The notes below the pieces were generated by a model, which was not told the origin of the DNA, ran no database searches, and saw nothing but the letters and a program-made list of their open reading frames with translations. 64,000 bases of DNA from Metabacillus arenae (GTDB taxonomy: Bacteria; Bacillota; Bacilli; Bacillales; Bacillaceae), in the NCBI RefSeq assembly GCF_014773385.1, contig NZ_JACXAI010000005.1, positions 62,001 to 126,000 of the forward strand, given 5' to 3'. Numbering within the stretch: the first letter of the stretch is position 1; each line of letters opens with the position of its first letter. A program made the position numbers and the translations under genes. Shown piece after piece: positions 16,879-25,045 of this stretch.

Positions 16879-18054
16879 TTAGAAGAAATCAAGCAAACTT
16901 GTATTAGCAGGGTCAATTAGTTGCTTCAAAGCCTCTACGTGTTCCTTTCGACCATGTATTCTTCCAATTTCATAAAGAAAAGCAGGTGAACGATATCCTA
17001 CAGCCAAAACAGAAAACGTATTAATATCCATTATAAGCTGTTTCTGTTCGCGTTCTTTAGAAAGAGGAACGTAGTTCAAAACCTTTTCAACTTTACCATT
17101 TTTATAGATAAATGTCGCGTCGTTCCATTCTGCATAAGAATCCGTAATGGTCAATACGATTTCTTCATCAACTGCCGGCAGAAAGCCTATTTCTAAAAAG
17201 CCTGCTACATCGACAACTCGCACCATTCCAAAAGGATAGATTTCTTGCTTGATCTCTGGATTATGTAATAAAAAGGGCAGCTGATCATCTTCCGTCACAA
17301 CCATTGTTAAGGATTGAATCATCGAATCATGCTGACAGATAAAATTCCATAATTCTGACCGTGCTTTTCCGTCAAAGCAAACAAACTCTTTCACATTCAT
17401 TTTTCTTTCACTTACCTTATATAACAAGTACCCTTTTGGACTTTTTTCTTCGTCAAAATAAAATGCAGCATGGCAGCCTTCTGATAGTACAGAGTTTGCC
17501 CACCAGCTAGAATCTCTCTTTAGCATGCCGACATACTGCTTCGCGAAATCTTCATAGATTTCATTTAACAAAGGGACCGCTTCATCCTTTGACCTTCTTC
17601 TAATGAAGCCATTGCTGTCTGGAAAGGCAACAAGATCCTCCTTTTTCATTTCATACTTTTTTAAAGAAGCACTCACTTCCCACCCAAACTTACGATAGAA
17701 TGAAATTTTAAAAGGGTGCAAGTAACTAAGAAGCTGCCCTTTTTCTCTCATAGCAGCTAACGATGATTTAAGTAAATCTTTCACTGAGCCTTGTCTTCGA
17801 AACTCAGGCCATGATGCAACACCAGCTATACCTCCCATTGCACACACTTTATCTTTGAAAAACACTTGAAAAGGAATGATGTGGAGCTTGGAGCAAAGTT
17901 GATTTTCATCAAAAACTCCAATAACTTCATGATTTTTAATTTGTTCTTTTTGTTTTTCGATCTCGTTTGCAGGTATCGAATATTGAAAAGCAAATTGAGA
18001 AAGCTCCAGGCTTTTTTCGATCTCTTCTTCTTTGAATTTTCTAATCTCTCTCAT
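16879..18054 (-). CDS. GNAT-family N-acetyltransferase, Eis-like
   Basis: 391 aa from ATG at 18054, chosen because GGGGAGG lies five bases before it; a longer frame from a TTG overlaps the upstream gene and lacks a site. The N-terminal GNAT domain has the acetyl-CoA loop at about 95-107 (ASWPEFRRQGSVKDLL) and GQLLSYLHPFKISFYRKFGWE. A second GNAT-like region and a C-terminal sterol-carrier-like domain (LDPANTSLLDFF end) follow, an architecture shared with Eis. Eis-type enzymes acetylate amines, including aminoglycosides in some species; the substrate here is unknown. It overlaps functionally with the upstream toroid-like gene: only 19 nt separate them, so they form a two-gene operon. Confidence 0.78.
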   Translation of the reverse strand: MREIRKFKEEEIEKSLELSQFAFQYSIPANEIEKQKEQIKNHEVIGVFDENQLCSKLHIIPFQVFFKDKVCAMGGIAGVASWPEFRRQGSVKDLLKSSLAAMREKGQLLSYLHPFKISFYRKFGWEVSASLKKYEMKKEDLVAFPDSNGFIRRRSKDEAVPLLNEIYEDFAKQYVGMLKRDSSWWANSVLSEGCHAAFYFDEEKSPKGYLLYKVSERKMNVKEFVCFDGKARSELWNFICQHDSMIQSLTMVVTEDDQLPFLLHNPEIKQEIYPFGMVRVVDVAGFLEIGFLPAVDEEIVLTITDSYAEWNDATFIYKNGKVEKVLNYVPLSKEREQKQLIMDINTFSVLAVGYRSPAFLYEIGRIHGRKEHVEALKQLIDPANTSLLDFF

Positions 18055-18073
18055 CGCTGCCTCCCCTTTCTTC

Positions 18074-18997
18074 CTAGTTTTTGTCAATCCGTCCAAATCG
18101 ATTTAATAGATCCAGCTGCCCTATAGTCAGAATTCCTCTCCACTCAGTTTTTGCTTTCTTCCATGCCTGATCATCTCCCTCAAACTCCCGTGACCAATTC
18201 GGCTCCCAGTATCCATCTTTATGCTGAGATTGAATAAGGAAATCTAAGCTCTTGTCTACCTTCTCCTTGTTTTCTTCATAATAAGGTGAAACTTTCGAAT
18301 CAATTAAATGATAAGGCTGACAACCATACCCTTTCCAGCTTTCCTCATCCCAATCAATGATTTCATGGAGATGTTCCCCAATTTTTGAAAAGATTCTTTT
18401 TGCTTTTTCCTCTTCTAAAACGTCAGCGAGTCGCAAATAACACATAGCTTCATGGAATTCAATGTGCTTGGTATTTGCGATTCTTTCTAATGCATCGTTA
18501 ATTCGCTCTACTAAAAATTCCTTTGCAACAAGCTTTTCATACTCATATAAATAGGAGATTACTTCTGCGCTCGGGTTCCCCCAAAATTGTTCGACGTCAT
18601 TTCCATTACCTTCTTCATTGAAGTGCCACCAAGGCGCATGGGGATATTGGTTTACTTCAGGTGGAACAGAAGGCCATCTTTTTTCTTTATCCTTATATTG
18701 CAATAATAAATAGTTAATCCCATGTTGAACTAACGGCTCCTGACTTGTGACTTTCAGCTTACTGAAATATTGAAAAGCCACCGTCGTAGCCATAACAGAA
18801 GAATCAGGCAAAAAGAAATCCGGCTCTATCCCATGCCCAAAGCCTCCATCTTGATTTTGAAAGTTCTCAAGCTCATTTAGTACATCATGTTCTGAACCCT
18901 TTTTAAACAAAAAACGAAAATATGTTTTTTCTAATTCACGGGCATGTTCTTCTATAAACTCTTCTGCTTGTTTAAAACGATCAATCGTCAATTTCAA
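18074..18997 (-). CDS. Alpha/alpha-toroid (prenyltransferase-like) hypothetical protein
   Basis: 307 aa from a TTG at 18995-18997 preceded by AAGGGGG; the frame is open further upstream to an ATG at 19072, but without a better site. Two QxxDGGFG-like repeats (NQDGGFGHGIEPDFF near the start and QHKDGYWEPNW near the end) are the hallmark of squalene-cyclase/prenyltransferase helical repeats. No catalytic DCTAE or DxDD motif is visible, so I call only the fold. Its stop lies 19 nt before the GNAT start, so the two are probably co-transcribed; a minus-strand terminator upstream isolates the pair. Confidence 0.6.
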   Translation of the reverse strand: MKLTIDRFKQAEEFIEEHARELEKTYFRFLFKKGSEHDVLNELENFQNQDGGFGHGIEPDFFLPDSSVMATTVAFQYFSKLKVTSQEPLVQHGINYLLLQYKDKEKRWPSVPPEVNQYPHAPWWHFNEEGNGNDVEQFWGNPSAEVISYLYEYEKLVAKEFLVERINDALERIANTKHIEFHEAMCYLRLADVLEEEKAKRIFSKIGEHLHEIIDWDEESWKGYGCQPYHLIDSKVSPYYEENKEKVDKSLDFLIQSQHKDGYWEPNWSREFEGDDQAWKKAKTEWRGILTIGQLDLLNRFGRIDKN

Positions 18998-19084
18998 ATA
19001 TATGCATCCCCCTTGGTTCATCGTTGGTTTACATACTTTTTCGGCAATAGGAAAGAAAAATCCTTTAATCATTATGAACTAAGC

Positions 19085-19114
19085 CAAAAAAAGAGAAAGA
19101 TGATGCTCATCATC
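19085..19114 (-). terminator. Minus-strand terminator upstream of the toroid gene
   Basis: GATGATG/CATCATC hairpin (19099-19105 and 19108-19114) followed on the minus strand by TTTCTCTTTTTTT. It would end transcripts coming from the SRPBCC gene or the gene remnant beside it. Confidence 0.5.
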
Positions 19115-19146
19115 ACCCTTCGTTTTTGGTTCGCTGCTTATTCTTA

Positions 19147-19369
19147 CTATACAAACCTGCCCCAAATTACTTTACCATCAATCATAGTCATACTGAGCCG
19201 GTCCTTCTCCTTTTTGGTTTTTAATGTATGGTTAAAAAGATTCAACTGATTGTTCTGCAATTTGGTCTTCAAAATCTCAAAAATGCCATTCATCAAATAA
19301 ATATAAAACCTTTTGGGATGGTTTAAACCCGACAGCCCCAATCAACACTTCATCAATACCATTTAATAG
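19147..19369 (-). pseudogene. Possible frameshifted gene remnant
   Basis: Two protein-like fragments lie on the minus strand in different frames: a 30-residue stretch at 19277-19369 (IGAVGFKPSQKVLYLFDEWHF) and the end of another frame stopping at 19147 (DRLSMTMIDGKVIWGRFV). Neither has a start signal. They look like the decayed 3' part of a gene beyond the SRPBCC stop, but I do not recognise it. Confidence 0.25.
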
Positions 19370-19830
19370 AATCCAGCAAACCGTTCTTCGGCCAATTTCT
19401 TCACATAGAGATTTCTTTCTGTTAAAAACTTTTCCATATAAGCTTTCAAAAACAAAAAGTCTGCAAAAGATCCTAAGATGCCAAACGGAGATTTATAAGT
19501 AAATGTATCAATCATTAATGTACCATTTTCCTTTGGAATAAACTCATGTACATGAAAGAAGCTTTTGAATGCTCCTTCTACCATTTCATCTACAAAACGA
19601 TGGGGCCGGTCAAACTCTGTTATTTTTGCCGTTAATTGTTGACGAATGCCAAAATGGACAGCTTCCCATGTCACTTGTTCATTCAATTCAATTAAACCAG
19701 AAGTTCTACCAGAGATCGCTTTTTCGTTTGTTTTACGGGTTGACTGCTGATGAACATCAATATCTCTTGCTAAATCAAAACAAATTTCGGGACAAGATAA
19801 AATAAATAATTCTGTTTTTACAACTGGCAT
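19363..19830 (-). CDS. SRPBCC-family (START-like) protein
   Basis: 155 aa with the SRPBCC/polyketide-cyclase pattern: an N-terminal strand, then FDLARDIDVHQQSTRKTNEKAI, ELNEQVTWEAVHFG, TEFDRPHRFVDEMVEGAFKSF and the long C-terminal helix LKAYMEKFLTERNLYVKK. Such helix-grip proteins bind hydrophobic ligands, and small ones like this accompany cell-surface or stress functions; the ligand is unknown. RBS AAGGAG is nine bases before ATG. It is divergent from ywcE, with a 160-bp shared promoter region containing ACAAAATGTT direct repeats. Confidence 0.72.
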   Translation of the reverse strand: MPVVKTELFILSCPEICFDLARDIDVHQQSTRKTNEKAISGRTSGLIELNEQVTWEAVHFGIRQQLTAKITEFDRPHRFVDEMVEGAFKSFFHVHEFIPKENGTLMIDTFTYKSPFGILGSFADFLFLKAYMEKFLTERNLYVKKLAEERFAGFY

Positions 19831-19955
19831 TTGTTAATTCTCCTTATTTTCAGAAAATTTATTGCGGTAAACTATGGAAAAATCAACTACATATGTTATA
19901 CTAGTTGTAACAAAATGTTCACAAAATGTTTTGTATTTTGTCACATATTGTTGAT

Positions 19956-19969
19956 TGTAAGCGTAAACA
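19956..19969 (+). promoter_or_regulatory. cre-like site upstream of ywcE
   Basis: TGTAAGCGTAAACA fits the CcpA cre consensus TGNAANCGNWNNCA at every fixed position and sits 21 nt before the ywcE start. CcpA control of ywcE is inferred from the motif alone. Confidence 0.5.
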
Positions 19970-19990
19970 TAATATAAAGGGGATGATACC

Positions 19991-20272
19991 ATGGATATGT
20001 TTTTTGCATACGCATTGATTGCCAGTGCAACACCACTTTTCTTATGGACCGAAAAACGAGGTTGGGCGCTTTTTCATCTACCATTTATCGCGCTCATGTG
20101 GGTATTTTTCGGCATATACCTTACTACTGACTTAAGTGTTGTTGGATACATTCTAATGTTTATGGTGTTTGTTGGAAACATTATTTTTGCTCACGTTGCA
20201 GCTTTTGTATTATGGGCATCGCCTATCCTGCGAAAACGAAAATTGAAGCGTAACTTAAATGTTATTAAATAA
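19991..20272 (+). CDS. ywcE: Spore morphogenesis protein YwcE (holin-like)
   Basis: 93 aa with three predicted membrane spans (about 2-17, 26-50 and 52-78) and a basic C-terminal tail RKRKLKRN. The start MDMFFAYALIASATPLFLW and the segment HVAAF are closely similar to B. subtilis YwcE, which is needed for correct spore outer structure and germination and resembles a holin. In B. subtilis the gene also neighbours qoxD, as here. RBS AAAGGGGATG precedes ATG. A shared bidirectional terminator separates it from convergent qoxD. Confidence 0.87.
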   Translation: MDMFFAYALIASATPLFLWTEKRGWALFHLPFIALMWVFFGIYLTTDLSVVGYILMFMVFVGNIIFAHVAAFVLWASPILRKRKLKRNLNVIK

Positions 20273-20301
20273 AAAATCTGGCGAAATCGCCAGATTTTTT
20301 T
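20271..20301. terminator. Bidirectional terminator between ywcE and qoxD
   Basis: TCTGGCGA/TCGCCAGA stem (20277-20294) is flanked by six A on the left and seven T on the right, so it can end both convergent transcripts. It abuts both stop codons. Confidence 0.92.
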
Positions 20302-20629
20302 AATGGTGATGGTTTAGATGTACACCGAACTCCATGACCCAATAAGACCCTAATGCAATGACAACCGCAATAAAAGCTGCGAATAGCATATTTATGACGT
20401 TCCATCCGCCATCCTCCCCTTCACGAACATGCATGAACATGAAGAGCTGAAGGCCAGCTTGAATAAAACCAAAGATAAAAATCGTTACAATTTTCAGCGT
20501 TGAAGATAATTCAGTGTACATAGCTACCCAAAGTGCAATTAAAGTAAGGATGATTGATGTTGCAAATCCGATGACATGATGCCATGGGAAATGATTATGT
20601 GACTGTGCTCCACTTTTGTTATGTGCCAC
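20300..20629 (-). CDS. qoxD: Cytochrome aa3 quinol oxidase subunit IV
   Basis: 109 aa with three membrane spans and the subunit-IV core HVIGFATSIILTLIALW ... GFIQAGLQLFMFMHVREG. It ends HLNHHH. Last gene of qoxABCD; it starts 1 nt after the qoxC stop, implying translational coupling. Subunit IV assists assembly of the CuB site in subunit I. Slightly shorter than the B. subtilis protein. Confidence 0.93.
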   Translation of the reverse strand: MAHNKSGAQSHNHFPWHHVIGFATSIILTLIALWVAMYTELSSTLKIVTIFIFGFIQAGLQLFMFMHVREGEDGGWNVINMLFAAFIAVVIALGSYWVMEFGVHLNHHH

Positions 20630-20630
20630 T

Positions 20631-21242
20631 TTACATCACCAGCCTTAAGAGGTAAACACCTGTGAAGATAAAGATCCAGACAACATCAAGGAAGTGCCAG
20701 TATAAGCTTGAAATAAACACTTTTGCTGCTGTCGCAGGTACTAAACCTCTTTTGAAAATTTGAATCATGATAAGAGTAATCCAGCCGATACCAAGTGTTA
20801 CGTGAAGTCCGTGTGTCCCGGCGAGAACAAAGAATGCTGACCAGAAAGCACTTGTTGAAAGACTAGCTCCTTCATGAACATAATGAACAAATTCATAGAT
20901 TTCAAATCCTAGGAAGCCTAGTCCTAAAAGTAATGTGATCGGCAGCCAGGTGAGGACACCTTTTTGGTTTCTGCGGCGTAATTCATGAATCGCTAAACCA
21001 CATGTAAAACTACTTGTTAAAAGTAAGAAGGTCATAATCATAACGCCTTTTACTTCAAACAGCTCTTCAGGAGAGGGCCCCCCGGATGTTCTGTTAATCA
21101 AAACAAAATAGGTTGCAAAAAGCGTTGAGAATAAAGCAATCTCTGCCCCAAGGAACCACCAGAAACCGAAAATGTTCAGTCTTCCAGTTTCTGATTGATA
21201 TTCTAAAGGCGTGTTAGGATCTACTTGCTCAGTATGTGCCAT
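20631..21242 (-). CDS. qoxC: Cytochrome aa3 quinol oxidase subunit III
   Basis: 203 aa with five membrane spans, typical of short bacterial subunit III. Landmarks include FGFWWFLGAEIALFSTLFATY and GTHGLHVTLGIGWI near the C-terminal third, followed by YWHFLDVVWIFIFTGVYL, which carries the WHFxDxxW signature of heme-copper oxidase subunit III. It stabilises the subunit I proton pathway and is encoded 4 nt after qoxB. Confidence 0.95.
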   Translation of the reverse strand: MAHTEQVDPNTPLEYQSETGRLNIFGFWWFLGAEIALFSTLFATYFVLINRTSGGPSPEELFEVKGVMIMTFLLLTSSFTCGLAIHELRRRNQKGVLTWLPITLLLGLGFLGFEIYEFVHYVHEGASLSTSAFWSAFFVLAGTHGLHVTLGIGWITLIMIQIFKRGLVPATAAKVFISSLYWHFLDVVWIFIFTGVYLLRLVM

Positions 21243-21246
21243 TTTC

Positions 21247-23202
21247 TCACGCCTCCTTTAACTTTTCTTCAGTTTCTTTTATTTCATCTACACTTACATA
21301 ATAGCCTTCATCATATTCAAACGATCTTAAAGCTAGGCAAGCTACAACTCCGATTGCTCCAAGGATTGCCATCCACCATAGAGAGAAGACTAAGCCGAAT
21401 CCGCTTATTCCAAAGAATACAGACATAATAATCGGTCTGCCAGAGTTGCTTGGCATATGAATCGGTTTGTAAGGTTGGTTTTCAGGCTCTTTCCCTTTAT
21501 TCGCTTCTTTCGTTCTCCAAAATGCATCAAGCCCTGTTACTTCTGGAGTGTGAGCGAAGTTATAATGTGGAGGAATGGCTGATGAAGTCGCCCACTCTAA
21601 TGTACGGCCATCTTCCCAAACGTCTCCTTTTTCTTCCCGCTTTTCGTAGCGTGCACTGTAATAAATGTTGTAGACTAATACAACAAATCCAAGAGCCATA
21701 CCAACTGCCCCAATAGAAGCAATGATGTTTAATCCAGTCCATCCATCTGCTTCTGCATAGGTAGTAATACGTCTTGGCATACCGGCAAGCCCTGCAAAGT
21801 ACAATGGGAAAAAGCAAACATTAAAACCAATCATAAATAACCAGAAGCTCCACTTTCCAATACGCTCATTCAGTTTATGTCCAAACATTTTCGGATACCA
21901 GAATACGAACCCTGCAAAACAGGCAAACACAGTACCAGCTATTAATACATAATGGAAGTGAGCAATCAAGAAATACGTATTATGATACTGATAATCGGCA
22001 GCTGCCATAGCCAGCATTACTCCTGTTACCCCTCCGATAACAAAGTTCGGAATAAAAGCAAGTGACCATAGCATCGGAACTGTAAACTTAATTTTTCCTT
22101 TATATAAGGTAAACAGCCAGTTAAAGATCTTAACTCCGGTTGGAACGGCAATGGCCATCGTCGTAATCGAGAAGAGCGAGTTAACCGCTGCACCTGAGCC
22201 CATTGTAAAGAAGTGATGGACCCAAACGACGAAGCTTAGTGCTGAAATCGCTACAATTGAAATAACCATTGCTTTATAACCAAATAACGATTTACGGGCA
22301 AATGTTGCTATAATCTCAGAGAAAATACCAAATGCAGGTAAAATAACAATATAAACTTCAGGATGGCCCCAAATCCAGAAAAGGTTGGCCCAAAGCATCG
22401 GCATACCGCCGTCTGCTAATGTAAAGAAATGTGTACCAAACAGACGATCAAATGTCATTAAAGCAAGAGCAACTGTTAAAACCGGGAATGCAAAGATAAT
22501 AATGGCAGCCGTAATGAAAGATGTCCAAGTAAACATTGGCATCCTCATTAATGTCATACCCGGCGCACGCATACGCAGAATCGTTACTGCAAAGTTGATT
22601 CCGGTTAAGAGCGTACCAATACCGGAAATTTGCAATCCTAATAGATAATAGTTTTGACCGACATCAGGACTTAGTTCTGGCCCAGCAAGCGGCATATAAG
22701 CTGTCCACCCTGCTGACGGCGATCCGCCAAACACGAAAGAAATGTTAAACAGCATAGCTCCAATGAAAAATGTCCAGAAGCTTAGCGCATTCAAGTACGG
22801 GAACGCTACGTCACGAGCACCGATTTGCAACGGTACGACAACGTTCATTAAACCAATCAAAAATGGCATTGCCATGAATATGATCATAATAGTACCGTGT
22901 GTCGTGAAGATTTCATTGTAGTGCTGGGAATTTAGAAATTCAGTTTCAGGCAATGTGAGCTGTGCCCTCATTAACATGGCATCTACTCCTCCACGGAAGA
23001 GCATCAATATTGCCGCAATAATGTACATAATACCTAATTTTTTATGGTCAACAGTTGTTAACCATTCAGTCCAAAGCCATTTCCACTTTTTGAAATAGGT
23101 AAGAATAAATACAATAGCTACTGACGTTAAGGCAATCGATATATTGGCACCCATAATAAGCGGGTCGTCGAGAATGAGATTGTCTTTTATAAAATCAAAC
23201 AA
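21247..23202 (-). CDS. qoxB: Cytochrome aa3 quinol oxidase subunit I
   Basis: 651 aa, about 14-15 membrane helices. It carries the heme-copper core: low-spin heme ligand H102 (FTTHGTIM), CuB ligands H280 with cross-linked Y284 (WGHPEVY) and H329/H330 (WVHHFF), and the paired heme ligands in HFHYVLI near residue 417. It reduces O2 to water with electrons from menaquinol while pumping protons across the plasma membrane. The D-pathway entrance ([12 protein letters not shown] after the GARDVAFP segment) is present. Gene order qoxABCD and length agree with the B. subtilis aa3-600 oxidase. Confidence 0.97.
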   Translation of the reverse strand: MFDFIKDNLILDDPLIMGANISIALTSVAIVFILTYFKKWKWLWTEWLTTVDHKKLGIMYIIAAILMLFRGGVDAMLMRAQLTLPETEFLNSQHYNEIFTTHGTIMIIFMAMPFLIGLMNVVVPLQIGARDVAFPYLNALSFWTFFIGAMLFNISFVFGGSPSAGWTAYMPLAGPELSPDVGQNYYLLGLQISGIGTLLTGINFAVTILRMRAPGMTLMRMPMFTWTSFITAAIIIFAFPVLTVALALMTFDRLFGTHFFTLADGGMPMLWANLFWIWGHPEVYIVILPAFGIFSEIIATFARKSLFGYKAMVISIVAISALSFVVWVHHFFTMGSGAAVNSLFSITTMAIAVPTGVKIFNWLFTLYKGKIKFTVPMLWSLAFIPNFVIGGVTGVMLAMAAADYQYHNTYFLIAHFHYVLIAGTVFACFAGFVFWYPKMFGHKLNERIGKWSFWLFMIGFNVCFFPLYFAGLAGMPRRITTYAEADGWTGLNIIASIGAVGMALGFVVLVYNIYYSARYEKREEKGDVWEDGRTLEWATSSAIPPHYNFAHTPEVTGLDAFWRTKEANKGKEPENQPYKPIHMPSNSGRPIIMSVFFGISGFGLVFSLWWMAILGAIGVVACLALRSFEYDEGYYVSVDEIKETEEKLKEA

Positions 23203-23219
23203 TAGTTGATCCTCCCTTC

Positions 23220-24206
23220 TTAATGAGAGTGTGATTCAGAATGTGATGCCTCTTCATGGTTTTCATGATTGTCCGAATCGTTCTCTGTCTCGTTTTTCTG
23301 GTCCTCTTTTTTTCCATGAGGATCTGATGTTACACCATACTTTTCACGAACTTTTATTGCATATTCTGCATCCTCAGCATGGTTGACAAATTCTAAATGT
23401 GTTGAGGAGAATTCCATCTCTTTGGCTTCACCGGGAAGCATAAGTTTTTCGTATTGTTCTTCTGTAAGCTTAGGTGCAGAACCTTGCGTTTCTTCCACCC
23501 AATCTTCAAATTCACCTTCCGTTTGCGCAATCACATCAAAGCGATGATTTGAGAACCCTTCACCAGTGAAGTTCGCATTACGGCCCTGATAGGTTCCCGG
23601 CTCATCCGCTTGTAAATACAGCTTTGTTTCCATACCGGCCATATTATATTTCTGACCGCCTAGCTGCGGAACCCAAAAAGCTGCCATCGAATCAGCTGAT
23701 GTTAAACGGAACAACACTGCGCGATCTTCTGGAATGTGAAGATAATTTACTGTTTCAATTCCTTCTTCAGGGTAGCTGAACACCCATTTCCAGTTTACGG
23801 AGGTTGCATGAATAACGAGTGGTTCCTTGTCATTAGAAGATTTTGGAGCTTCTTCTAATGAATAAATTGTCTGTACAGTCGGAATTGATAATCCGATGAC
23901 AATTAAGATCGGAATCACAGTCCAAATTATTTCGAGCTTTGTACTGCCTTCCATTTCAGGAGGCTCATAGTCCTTGTTTTCTTTCCGTTCACGGTATTTC
24001 ACAACGACAATCGTGAACAAAACGAATACAACAATTATGATAAACAGCATGGCCCATATTGATAGAAGAATAAGATCACGTTGCTGTGCAGCAACAGGCC
24101 CTTTTGGATCCAATACAACTAGCTCACTGCAGCCTCCTAGAATGAAAACAGAAGTCATCATTACCAGCAGCATAAAAGGTTTATACCATTTGAACAAGAG
24201 GATCAC
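23220..24206 (-). CDS. qoxA: Cytochrome aa3 quinol oxidase subunit II
   Basis: 328 aa from the GTG at 24204-24206 (a longer frame starts at ATG 24257). The GTG is preferred because it gives a standard lipoprotein signal peptide aligned with B. subtilis Qox[12 protein letters not shown] ... ILGGC, lipidated on Cys26. Two membrane helices follow, then a periplasm-facing cupredoxin domain that lacks the CuA ligands, as expected for a quinol rather than cytochrome c oxidase. The C-terminal tail is unusually rich in His and Glu ([16 protein letters not shown]). First gene of the qox operon, 17 nt before qoxB. Confidence 0.92.
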   Translation of the reverse strand: MILLFKWYKPFMLLVMMTSVFILGGCSELVVLDPKGPVAAQQRDLILLSIWAMLFIIIVVFVLFTIVVVKYRERKENKDYEPPEMEGSTKLEIIWTVIPILIVIGLSIPTVQTIYSLEEAPKSSNDKEPLVIHATSVNWKWVFSYPEEGIETVNYLHIPEDRAVLFRLTSADSMAAFWVPQLGGQKYNMAGMETKLYLQADEPGTYQGRNANFTGEGFSNHRFDVIAQTEGEFEDWVEETQGSAPKLTEEQYEKLMLPGEAKEMEFSSTHLEFVNHAEDAEYAIKVREKYGVTSDPHGKKEDQKNETENDSDNHENHEEASHSESHSH

Positions 24207-24884
24207 CGTCCTTCCCGAAGTTTTAATTGTAAAGTAATGACGGGGTTTATTCGTCATATTTCTTTTGCATAGGGGATATACCGAATCAGCTCTAAAAAAT
24301 TAAAAATTTGCTTCATTCAATGTTGATATCAAAGCTGATTTAACGCAGTTTTCACCCTTTTCCTATACCACATCCTATCAAAGATAAAGCGACTCGGGAC
24401 CGTTGTTCTTTAATTGTCATGACTTTTTCACCCAAATGTCACGACTTCGACAAAATTAGTTCAAAAAGTGTTCATAACTATGTAAATGAATGTGTTTTCA
24501 GGAAGAAATAGCATTTACATGTAATATTTTCGGGTTTTTCCCAATTTGTTGATGTGGTAATCGCAATGGGAAAACCAAAAATAGGAGACCTAAGAAATGT
24601 AATTGCAAGATTATTAATAATAAATGTAATAATTTTTAGAATTATTGCGAGGTTATTTAATAATTCATATGCTTCGGCATATATTTTCTCGTAATTTGAA
24701 CAAATAGTGAAACCGATAAGGCTCTGTTATCTACTTCCCTTGAGAAGAGGAAACTGAAAATCTTTAATGCAGGGTTACTAGAGGAGTGCTAAAAAAGACT
24801 GTTTTAATCATTCAGTTAGTTACTATTTTTGCTTCTATGGAACTTTTCCCAAATATGAAAAAATGTTTTTTTCCTTTCTTTTTA

Positions 24885-24970
24885 AATTGGCTTGTGACCT
24901 CAGACGGGGTAGGCGTTGCAGCTGAACAACAATACCTCTCTTTACACATTAATACCAGAATCATTTTAAA
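24885..24970 (+). repeat. Dispersed intergenic repeat, decayed copy B
   Basis: TTCCTTTCTTT, GTGACCTCAGACGGG, GTAGGCGTTGCAGCTGAACAAC and an ACACATTAATAC tail match, in order, the second half of copy A at 2640-2730 with scattered substitutions. Confidence 0.45.
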
Positions 24971-24994
24971 CTTTTTACCATACAAAAACAGACA

Positions 24995-25010
24995 TGTTTC
25001 ACGTGAAACA
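24995..25010. promoter_or_regulatory. parS site (ParB/Spo0J binding)
   Basis: TGTTTCACGTGAAACA is a perfect match to the bacterial parS consensus. The palindrome extends four bases further on each side (24991-25014, GACA...TGTC). ParB loads here, spreads and recruits SMC for chromosome segregation. It lies 36 nt beyond the galT stop. Confidence 0.95.
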
Positions 25011-25045
25011 TGTCAGAAAAAATATAACCTCAGCTGTCGAAGAAT

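Larger units (their letters stand above)
24258..25045. other. Long qoxA-galT intergenic region
   Basis: About 790 bp without a supported gene. It must contain the qox promoter (minus strand), a UUCG-type hairpin ATATGC-TTCG-GCATAT near 24667-24683, a decayed dispersed repeat (24885-24970) and a parS site (24995-25010). A 43-codon AT-rich frame starting around 24566 lacks convincing features. Confidence 0.5.

Noticed and set aside
19880-19955. Rex- or ResD-type operator from ACAAAATGTT repeats upstream of ywcE
   Set aside because: The direct repeats and TTGT/CACAA words are suggestive but do not fit a full consensus.
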